Shown: piece by piece, positions 26,472-32,788 of the stretch
Layout of the letters: each line of letters begins with the position of its first letter
How positions within the stretch are numbered: position 1 is the first letter of the stretch
Source: Actinoplanes sp. NBRC 103695
GTDB lineage: Bacteria; Actinomycetota; Actinomycetes; Mycobacteriales; Micromonosporaceae
DNA: 64,000 nt
Assembly: GCF_030269485.1 (NCBI RefSeq)
Contig: NZ_BSTL01000014.1
Span: forward strand, 174,194 to 238,193
Direction: 5' to 3'
Made by a program: the position numbers and the translations under genes
Notes under the pieces: model-generated
Database searches by the model: none
The model's input: only the letters and a program-made list of their open reading frames with translations
What the model was told of the DNA's origin: nothing

Positions 26472-27002
26472 ATGCGGAGCCGTTTCGTGTGGGCGGCGGT
26501 GGTCCTGCTGGCGACGTCGGCCGGCGCTGCCGCGCTGGTCAGCTCGGAGCCGGCGGATCTACCGGGCCAGGTCACGTCCCGGATGCGGACGACTCTCGAA
26601 CAGTCCGATCCGGGACAGCACCATCACGCCGCGCATCAGGCGGCCACCGAGGCACAGGCGAAGGCGGCGGTGATCTGCGGTGTCCGCGTCTACGGCTACG
26701 AGCCGGCCGAGGCCACCGAGCTCACCGACGTCCGTACAGTCTACGGCTTCCACCTCTGCGGGGTCGCCGAGCCGAAGGTCCCCTGGGACGTGGCGGTCAA
26801 GCTGGCCGGCCCGGTCATCCTGGACATGTCCACCGAGCCGCCGGGCGTCCGGGTGGTCGAGGCGACCGCCGATGTCAGGTTCGTCGACCGGCTCCGGCAG
26901 ATGTTCCCCGACAAGTACGCCCAGCTGGCGGCCAAGGAGGCCCTGACCGCCTCGGAGATGGCCGACCTGCGCGGCCGGTACGCCGCCGCGGCCGGAATCT
27001 GA
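26472..27002 (+). CDS. Secreted or membrane-anchored protein of unknown function
   Basis: A 176-residue protein. A hydrophobic N-terminal segment (VWAAVVLLATSAGAAALVSS) suggests a signal peptide or anchor without a lipobox. The rest is soluble, with two cysteines (CGVRVYGYEP and HLCGVAEP) that could pair, and a helical C terminus (LRQMFPDKYAQLAAKEALTASEMADLRGRYAAAAG). GGGAGG lies 7 nt before the ATG. I do not recognise the family. Confidence 0.7.
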   Translation: MRSRFVWAAVVLLATSAGAAALVSSEPADLPGQVTSRMRTTLEQSDPGQHHHAAHQAATEAQAKAAVICGVRVYGYEPAEATELTDVRTVYGFHLCGVAEPKVPWDVAVKLAGPVILDMSTEPPGVRVVEATADVRFVDRLRQMFPDKYAQLAAKEALTASEMADLRGRYAAAAGI

Positions 27003-27085
27003 GTTCCCCGCCGCTGGGGACCATGCGGCCCATGGATTCGGCAACATCTCGTCGGCCCGGTGCCTCGCTGCGGGTCCTAAATAGG

Positions 27086-27114
27086 TTGCGGCGCCGGGCC
27101 GCAGCGCATAGAAC
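27086..27114 (+). promoter_or_regulatory. Possible housekeeping promoter
   Basis: TTGCGG (27086-27091), a 17-bp spacer, TAGAAC (27109-27114), upstream of the leader ORF at 27149. Spacing is ideal but the -10 is a weak match. No other promoter-like pair is obvious in this 239-bp gap. Confidence 0.35.
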
Positions 27115-27148
27115 CGAGGCCGGACCTATCGGAAAGGAGGGCTGAGCC

Positions 27149-27202
27149 ATGTACGCCGATCACATCGCGCTCGTGTCCTCCCGGGGTTGCCGACCGCGGT
27201 GA
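27149..27202 (+). CDS. 17-codon leader ORF
   Basis: MYADHIALVSSRGCRPR then TGA, preceded by a very strong Shine-Dalgarno (AAAGGAGG, 8 nt before ATG). It ends 39 bp before the TTG start of the acetyltransferase gene. Short leader ORFs with a late Cys and Arg-rich end precede some actinobacterial sulphur or cysteine genes; whether this is such an attenuator is not known. Confidence 0.4.
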   Translation: MYADHIALVSSRGCRPR

Positions 27203-27241
27203 TCCCGGAGCGGGCAGGGCGCGTCTCCGGATGGAGAAGTC

Positions 27242-28189
27242 TTGAATCCGCACCTGCACGACCTGACCCTGCGCCCGATCAGCGGGCCTGACGAGCTGTA
27301 CCTGTTCAACCACCTGCCGTACGTCCTGAACGCCCAGATCGCCGGGGACCTGGCGGCCGGTCGCCGCCGCCCGGAGTGGCTGTGGCTCGCCCTGCGGGGT
27401 GAGCGCGTGGTGGCCCGGGCCGGATGGTGGTCCCGGCCGGGCGACCGGCATCCGCTCCTGATGGACGTCTTCGACCTAGCCGGCGAGGCCGACGCCGACG
27501 ACGCCGTCCGGTTGCTCGAGGCCGCCTTGCGCGACGTGGTCCCGGCCGGGACGACGCCGCCGGAATACCTCCGGTTCCTGCCATCGGACTGGCGCGACCG
27601 CCCGGACACCCGGCAGGTCGTCGAGGACCGGATGGGCGCCCTCGAACGTGCCGGGGCGAAGCTGTTCGTCGAACGTCTGCGCCTGGAATGGCGGCCGGGC
27701 ACGCCCATCGCCGAACCGGGCGGCCGGCTCGCCTTCCGGCCGGTACGCGACCCGGAGGAGCTCATCGGGCTGATGACTCTCGTGCTCGACGGCACCCTCG
27801 ACGCGCACAGCCGGGAGGAGCTGACCCGGACGCCTCCCGGGCAGGCCGCCCGGGACCAGTACCACGACGAGCTCGAACGCTACGACAGCCCGCGCGACTG
27901 GTGGCGGGTCGCGACCCTGCCGGACGGCGAACCGGCCGGGTTCGTGCTCCCCGCGCACAACGGCTACAGCTCGGTCATCGCCTACATCGGGGTGGTGCCG
28001 GCCCACCGCGGGCACGGCTACATCGACGACCTGCTCGCCGAGGGCACGCGCCTGCTCGCGGCACAGGACGTGCCGTACATCCGGGCGGCGACGGACCTGG
28101 GCAACGGGCCGATGGCGGCGGCGTTCGCCCGGGCCGGCTACGTCACCATCGAGCATCAGATCGACATGACCTGGCGGGCGGCACGGTAG
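27242..28189 (+). CDS. GNAT-family N-acetyltransferase
   Basis: A 315-residue protein. The C-terminal half (about 170-312) is a GNAT domain: FVLPAHNGYSSVIAYIGVVPAHRGHGYIDDLLAEGT carries the acetyl-CoA-binding Q/RxxGxG/A-like loop (RGHGYI), followed by ATDLGNGPMAAAFARAGY. The N-terminal half (about 10-140) looks like a degenerate second GNAT unit. Starts at TTG with GGAG 5 nt upstream, so translation is probably modest. Substrate unknown. Confidence 0.85.
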   Translation: MNPHLHDLTLRPISGPDELYLFNHLPYVLNAQIAGDLAAGRRRPEWLWLALRGERVVARAGWWSRPGDRHPLLMDVFDLAGEADADDAVRLLEAALRDVVPAGTTPPEYLRFLPSDWRDRPDTRQVVEDRMGALERAGAKLFVERLRLEWRPGTPIAEPGGRLAFRPVRDPEELIGLMTLVLDGTLDAHSREELTRTPPGQAARDQYHDELERYDSPRDWWRVATLPDGEPAGFVLPAHNGYSSVIAYIGVVPAHRGHGYIDDLLAEGTRLLAAQDVPYIRAATDLGNGPMAAAFARAGYVTIEHQIDMTWRAAR

Positions 28190-28202
28190 AGGACGCCGGG
28201 GC

Positions 28203-28228
28203 GGGCGCGGCCGTTGCGGGCCGCGCCC
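28203..28228. terminator. Bidirectional terminator
   Basis: A perfect 10-bp stem GGGCGCGGCC / GGCCGCGCCC with a 6-nt loop, exactly between the convergent acetyltransferase (ends 28189) and the MetE-like remnant (ends 28232). Confidence 0.8.
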
Positions 28229-28231
28229 GTG

Positions 28232-29060
28232 TCAGTCGTCGAGCAGCTCCCTGATGCGATCCATCGCCGCGACCGCACCGGCCCGGTCGCGGCGGCCCAG
28301 CCCGCAGCTCGTCGAGACGTCCACCGGGCGGCCGGCGGCGTCCTCGACGTATCCGCGGATCCGCCGCTGCACGGCCAGGTCCTGTCTCTCGTGCGCGTAG
28401 CCCGCCACCAGCCGCGCGCCGCCCAGCCGCAGGTCACGCAGCGGGCCGTAGAACCGGGCGTCGTCCACCGGCGGGTCCACGGCCGCGGCGAGCGGCGCGT
28501 GCACGTACTCCAGCGGCCGGGACGACGGCCAGCGTTCGGCGAGCGCGTTGGCGAGCAGGACGAACGGTCCGGCATCACCCATCCGCCCGAGGGCCCGATG
28601 GTTGAGATCACCGAGACACAGGTGTACGCCGAAACGGGCGCCCGCCGGGGCCCCCAGCACGAGGTCCGCGACGCGGCGGGCGAGCACCCCGGCGAGCGCC
28701 TTCCGGGCCGGGCGTGGCGCCCGGGTCAGCAGCACCAGCTCGGCCGGGATCTCCACCTGGAACACCACGTCCTGCCCGGCCAGGGCGTGCACCTCGTGCA
28801 TGGCACCGGCCAGCGCCTCGGCGAACCGCCCCGCGTACCGCGGCACCCCCGCCGGCCCGAACGTGAACATCGCCAGGTCGATCGCCCCCGGAATCCCGAC
28901 CTGGAACCCTTGTCCCGCCTCGCCGCGTCGCGCACGGTAGGCGGGCAACGACGCCCGTGCGGCGGCCGCGATGCCCAGATCCAGCGCCGCGCCGTAGAGC
29001 CGCTCCCCCGCCCTGCCACCGGCGCGCGTGCCGGCCGACGGCCTGAACGCACAGAGTGTC
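28232..29060 (-). pseudogene. MetE/UROD-like gene lacking its 5' end
   Basis: The frame reads GFQVGIPGAIDLAMFTFGP, then FQVEIPAELVLL, a GVHLCLGDLNHRALG strand, PLEYVHAPLAA, RLVAGYAHERQD and finally VDVSTSCGLGRRD, the last resembling the Cys-containing CGL motif of cobalamin-independent methionine synthase C-terminal domains. The part before about 29010 does not look like the family, and no ATG, GTG or TTG occurs in frame until ATG 28870. Roughly the first 100 residues seem lost, beside the start of the peptidoglycan-binding protein gene. It may still be expressed as a fragment. Confidence 0.55.
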
Positions 29061-29143
29061 GGCCACCTGACTGAGAGTTCCCATTCATGTCGGATGGGCG
29101 ACAGGATGGCCGGGCAGGCGGACGCCGAGAGGAGTCGATCGAC

Positions 29144-29596
29144 ATGGTTCAGCCCTGGCCGGGGATTCGTCGTGGCGACAAGGCACATCCGGTGCCGACC
29201 CTGCAGTACCTGCTGCGCGAGCAGGGGCGGGTCGTGCTGGTGGACGGTGAGTTCGGACCACGTACGGACGCCGCGGTGCGCGCCGTCCAGCACGAGCGGC
29301 ATCTGGTCGAGGACGGCATGGTCGGCCCGGTCACCTGGCGGGCCCTGATCGCCACCCGGCGGCGAGGCGACCGCGGCGAGGCGGTGCGGGCGGTCCAGGA
29401 GGAGTTCCAGTTCCGCAACCTGAGCGGCGACCCGGCTCGCGCGCCGCGCGTCGACGGCGTCTTCGGGCCGATCACCGACGGCGCGGTCCGCTCGTTCCAG
29501 CACGCCTTGCACGCCGACGACCCGGCGGTCACCGTCGACGGCGTGGTCGACCACCGCGTCTGGCAGGCCCTGCTCGGCGGAACGCTGGTGTTCTGA
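29144..29596 (+). CDS. Protein with two peptidoglycan-binding domains
   Basis: A 150-residue protein consisting of two PG_binding_1 units: about 10-65 (VPTLQYLLREQGRVVLVDGEFGPRTDAAVRAVQ and GMVGPVTWRAL) and about 72-148 (VRAVQEEFQFRNL, VDGVFGPITDGAVRSFQ, VDGVVDHRVWQALLG). No signal peptide is visible. ATG 29144 is preferred, with GAGAGGAG upstream; an earlier ATG at 29087 adds 19 low-complexity residues. An 18-bp tandem duplication spans its stop codon. Confidence 0.82.
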   Translation: MVQPWPGIRRGDKAHPVPTLQYLLREQGRVVLVDGEFGPRTDAAVRAVQHERHLVEDGMVGPVTWRALIATRRRGDRGEAVRAVQEEFQFRNLSGDPARAPRVDGVFGPITDGAVRSFQHALHADDPAVTVDGVVDHRVWQALLGGTLVF

Positions 29597-29623
29597 AGCG
29601 AGTGCGTGTTCTGAAGCGAGTGC
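29588..29623. repeat. 18-bp tandem duplication across a stop codon
   Basis: GTGTTCTGAAGCGAGTGC occurs at 29588-29605 and again at 29606-29623. The first copy holds the last codons and the TGA of the peptidoglycan-binding protein; the second fills the whole gap to the convergent gene's stop (29624). Confidence 0.97.
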
Positions 29624-29902
29624 CTAGCCGTCCGAGCAGCCGGGACCGGCAGCGGCGCCACGGACGATGCAGTAGGCCGAGATGTCGCCCTTCACGTACG
29701 GCTGAAGGTCGGCGATCGCCCGTGGCTGCGCCGAGTTGACCGACGTGTAGGCCACGATCGCCGAGTCGACGGCCCGGCACGTGGCCTGGTCGGCGACCGT
29801 CGACGCACGCTCCGTCAGCACACCGGGGTTATACGCAACGTAAGATAACCCTGCCACACTCACTGTAATCGCCGCCGCCATTGCGAGCTCTGCCAAACGC
29901 AC
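29624..29902 (-). CDS. Small pilin-like membrane protein
   Basis: A 92-residue protein with one N-terminal hydrophobic helix (LAELAMAAAITVSVAGLSYVAY) and a short soluble domain ADQATCRAVDSAIVAYTSVNSAQPRAIADLQPYV, with two further Cys at the end. The helix, a glutamate in VRLAEL at +5-like spacing, and the xxPxxIxDLxPYV pattern recall type IV pilin-like subunits, but no Gly precedes the putative cleavage point. GTG 29902 chosen; TTG 29938 would add a GYGGR segment. No pilus genes are nearby. Confidence 0.55.
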   Translation of the reverse strand: MRLAELAMAAAITVSVAGLSYVAYNPGVLTERASTVADQATCRAVDSAIVAYTSVNSAQPRAIADLQPYVKGDISAYCIVRGAAAGPGCSDG

Positions 29903-30016
29903 GCGGCCACCGTAGCCGACGTGACCCGGAGTAACCAACAGACAAAACGGACTCGGACGAAGATCACTCTCCGTGTCTTAGGATTCGCTGCCGGCCGAAG
30001 CGGGAAAGCGCAGACC

Positions 30017-30961
30017 ATGCCGCTGTTCGGCCCGCTGCTGATCGTGTACGTGGTCTGGGGCTCGACGTACCTGGCCATGAAGGTCGCCGTCGGACATCTG
30101 CCGCCGCTCACCCTGAACGCGGTCCGCTTCCTCACCGCGGGACTGATCCTCTACGCCTGGTGCGCGTGGCGGCGCCGGCGCACCGGCCACCGGTGGAAGC
30201 GGCCGACCGCACGGGAGTGGCGGGCCGGCGCGATCCAGGGGTTGCTGCTCCCGGCCGCGGGCACCGGCGGCGCGACGTGGGCCGAGCAGGAGCTGTCGTC
30301 GGGCGTGGCGGCGCTGCTGCTGGCGACGATTCCGCTGTGGATCGTGATCGGCAGCCGGGTGGTCGACAAGGAGCGGATCAGCCTGCCGGTCGGTCTCGGC
30401 CTGCTCGCCGGGGTGGTGGGCGTGGCGGTGCTGGTCAACCCGTTCGGCGGCGATCCGCCGGACCCGCTCTCCGCGGCGGTCGCGCTGGGTGGTGCGCTCT
30501 GCTGGGGGCTCGGTTCCGTGTACGGGCGGCACGCGCCCCGCCCCGAGCAGCCCCTGCTGGCGAGCGCCGTGGAGATGCTGTGTGCCGGCGCGTTCCTGGC
30601 GGTGCTCGGCGGGGTCGGCGGCGAGTTCGGCAGCTCTGCCTTCAGCCCGGTTGTGGGCGGTGGCGGGGCTGCGGACGGCCTCTCGTCGGAGGCGATGCGG
30701 AGCGTGCTCGCCGTGGCGTACCTGATCGTGTTCGGCAGCCTGATCGCCTACACCGCGTACGAGTGGCTGCTGCAGCACGCCCCGCCCCGGATCACCGGCA
30801 CCTACGCCTTCGTCAACCCGATCGTGGCCGTGCTGCTCGGCTGGTGGCTGCTGGACGAGCAGGTCGGCCCGCGAACGCTGCTGGCGGGCGCGATCATCGC
30901 GGTGGCCGTGGCATTGATCGTGCTGCCCAGACGAGAGGATCACAAAAGTGATCAACATTGA
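30017..30961 (+). CDS. EamA/DMT-family transporter
   Basis: A 314-residue protein with ten membrane helices in two EamA repeats: the first begins GPLLIVYVVWGSTYLAMKVAV, the second at about residue 150 (LSAAVALGGALCWGLGSVYGRH), and the end has the typical FVNPIVAVLLGWWLLDEQ motif. Drug/metabolite transporter family, usually exporters of small metabolites. ATG 30017; the frame is open to 29921 but the upstream residues are basic and unlike the family. Substrate unknown. Confidence 0.9.
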   Translation: MPLFGPLLIVYVVWGSTYLAMKVAVGHLPPLTLNAVRFLTAGLILYAWCAWRRRRTGHRWKRPTAREWRAGAIQGLLLPAAGTGGATWAEQELSSGVAALLLATIPLWIVIGSRVVDKERISLPVGLGLLAGVVGVAVLVNPFGGDPPDPLSAAVALGGALCWGLGSVYGRHAPRPEQPLLASAVEMLCAGAFLAVLGGVGGEFGSSAFSPVVGGGGAADGLSSEAMRSVLAVAYLIVFGSLIAYTAYEWLLQHAPPRITGTYAFVNPIVAVLLGWWLLDEQVGPRTLLAGAIIAVAVALIVLPRREDHKSDQH

Positions 30962-31028
30962 CGGATACCTCAAAACGACCCTACCGTCGATACACAGTGC
31001 AACGGTTCAGTAACGCTCGGAGGATCCC

Positions 31029-31403
31029 ATGCGTCGTGCCGCTGTCGTCGTCCCTCTCGTTCTCGCGGCCCTCTGGTTCGCCGCGCCCGCCCAGGCTTTC
31101 GCGCACAACGCGGTGCACAGCCCGGCCCTGCACGCCGTCCTCGACGGCCTCACTCTGCTCGTGGTCTCCGCTCCGGTGTGGACCGCGATGCTGTGGAACG
31201 GCGGTGCCAGCCGCTGGTGGCTGGCCGGCCTGATCGCCGTGGTCCAGGTGCCGGTCGCGATCATCGGCTTCGTCCCGATCGCCGGCCCGGTCGTGCACCT
31301 GACGCTCTTCGGGCTCGCCCTCGCCCTGACCGCGGTGTCACTCAAGGTGGCGCGTACCCGCCCATTCCCCACCCGGCGTGCGCACGCGCAGGCCGACGAC
31401 TGA
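31029..31403 (+). CDS. Small membrane protein of unknown function
   Basis: A 124-residue protein with an N-terminal signal-like helix (VVVPLVLAALWFAAPAQAFA), then helices at about 37-55 (VLDGLTLLVVSAPVWTAM), 63-80 (WWLAGLIAVVQVPVAIIGFV) and 85-103, and a basic tail. Good GGAGG just upstream of ATG. Its 3' end overlaps the convergent 31338-31682 gene by 66 bp. Family not recognised. Confidence 0.72.
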   Translation: MRRAAVVVPLVLAALWFAAPAQAFAHNAVHSPALHAVLDGLTLLVVSAPVWTAMLWNGGASRWWLAGLIAVVQVPVAIIGFVPIAGPVVHLTLFGLALALTAVSLKVARTRPFPTRRAHAQADD

Positions 31404-31682
31404 CCCGCCCGGGTCGCGTTCGAGCTCGACCACCGGGCATCCGTCGACCGGCGGGTGCCCGCTCACCGCGGAGTGGCGGCAGTGCTCCTCGTCCGCGTAC
31501 CCCCAGGCTCTGAACAGCTCGCGCCCACCCACCAGATAGCGGCCGACGGTGGCGATCCGCTCCCCCTCCGGGCGCCGGTAGAACTCCGCGGTGAGGCCGG
31601 GGACGGTCTCACCCTCGAATTCGGCCTCGGCCACGCGGTGAGGCAGGTATCGCGACAAATCAGGCGTACGCACGGCGCCCAT
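31338..31682 (-). CDS. Hypothetical protein
   Basis: A 114-residue acidic soluble protein (LSRYLPHRVAEAEFEGETVPGLTAEFYRRPEGERIATVGRY and a Cys/His-containing EHCRHSAVSGHPPVDGCPVVE middle). No domain recognised. The overlap with the upstream membrane-protein gene on the other strand suggests the true 3' portion could be shorter, but the reading frame has normal codon bias. Confidence 0.55.
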   Translation of the reverse strand: MGAVRTPDLSRYLPHRVAEAEFEGETVPGLTAEFYRRPEGERIATVGRYLVGGRELFRAWGYADEEHCRHSAVSGHPPVDGCPVVELERDPGGSVVGLRVRTPGGEWAGTRHLE

Positions 31683-31723
31683 CTTCCCATCAAGCTGTCA
31701 GGATGTTGGGTCAGACTTCCGGC

Positions 31724-32521
31724 ATGGCGGAGGAGACGATGGTGCCGGCGGGCGGCGTCGACCTGTGCGTGCAGGCCTTCGGCGAACCCCCCGCGCCGGC
31801 CGTGCTGCTGATCGCGGGGGCCGCGTCGGCGATGGACTGGTGGGACGAGGAGTTCTGCCGCCGGCTCGCTGCCGGGGGACGCCGGGTCGTCCGGTACGAC
31901 CACCGCGACACCGGCCGCTCGACGTCGTTCACGCCGGGCGCCCCGCCGTACACCTGGTCGGACCTTGCCGCCGACGCCCTCGCCCTGCTGGACTCGCTCG
32001 ACATGCCGAGGGCGCACCTGGTCGCGTTCGGTCTCGGTGGCCGCCTCGCCCAGGCTCTCGCCGCCGCCCACCCGGCCCGCGTGTGGTCGCTGACCCTGAT
32101 CGCGCCGGCCGCCTTCGCCGCGTGGCCGGACGCCGAGTGGGGCGACCGGCGGGTGGCCGTCGACCGGCTCGTCGCCGAGGTGCAGGAACGGGCCGGGCCG
32201 TTCCAGCCGGACGAACCGCGACTGCGCCGGCTGGCCCAGCGGGTGTTCGACCGCAGCGTCGACATGATGTCCAGCCAGATCAACCACCGGATCGTCTTCG
32301 CCGAGGCGCCCGCGCAGGACGGCCCGGTGACCGTGCCGACGCTGGTCCTGAACGGCACGATGGACCGGTTCGCGGCGCCGCCTCCGCCGGGCGCGCGGCT
32401 GGTGCGGCTCGACGGCGTGGGCCACGAGTACCCGCCGCAGGCGGTCTGGCCCCAGGTCCTCGGCGAGATCCTGCGGCACACCACGGCCGCGGCCACGGAC
32501 CGGCGTACCTCACTCGGGTAG
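31724..32521 (+). CDS. Alpha/beta-fold hydrolase lacking the nucleophile serine
   Basis: A 265-residue alpha/beta hydrolase-like protein. The fold is clear: LLIAGAASAMDWW, RVVRYDHRDTGRST, a nucleophile-elbow region HLVAFGLGGRLAQ, acid region LNGTMDRF and His in VGHEYPP. In close relatives the elbow reads GxSxGG; here residues 101-106 are AFGLGG, so Gly103 stands where Ser should be. The protein may be non-catalytic or a binding protein. The ATG at 31724 follows the alignment; 31703 is possible. Confidence 0.82.
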   Translation: MAEETMVPAGGVDLCVQAFGEPPAPAVLLIAGAASAMDWWDEEFCRRLAAGGRRVVRYDHRDTGRSTSFTPGAPPYTWSDLAADALALLDSLDMPRAHLVAFGLGGRLAQALAAAHPARVWSLTLIAPAAFAAWPDAEWGDRRVAVDRLVAEVQERAGPFQPDEPRLRRLAQRVFDRSVDMMSSQINHRIVFAEAPAQDGPVTVPTLVLNGTMDRFAAPPPPGARLVRLDGVGHEYPPQAVWPQVLGEILRHTTAAATDRRTSLG

Positions 32522-32779
32522 GCGCCGCTGCATGACCGCGATCGGCGCGCCGCCCTGCCCGGTGTCGGTGATGTTCACGACATCCCAGCCGAAGCTCATC
32601 AGGTGCTCGGCGGCGGTCAGCAGGAACGACATGCGCTCGGTGCCGATGGACCCGCGCGGTGAGTGGATCGCCAGCAGCCGGAAGGGGTACCGCGACAGAT
32701 CGGCACGTCCCTCGAGCAGGGCGGACGCCGACACCATCCGGGTCCGGAAGATCTGATCGGCCGTCTCGACGTTCGCCAT
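32510..32779 (-). CDS. Hypothetical protein
   Basis: An 89-residue protein with mixed alpha/beta character (PFRLLAIHSPRGSIGTERMSFLLTAAEHLMSFGWDVVNITDTGQGGAPIAVMQRR). No domain named; conserved-looking small actinobacterial protein. It overlaps the hydrolase gene tail to tail by 12 bp and lies 9 bp downstream of the GGDEF/EAL gene's stop-side partner, separate from it. Confidence 0.6.
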   Translation of the reverse strand: MANVETADQIFRTRMVSASALLEGRADLSRYPFRLLAIHSPRGSIGTERMSFLLTAAEHLMSFGWDVVNITDTGQGGAPIAVMQRRLPE

Positions 32780-32788
32780 CGGGCGAGC

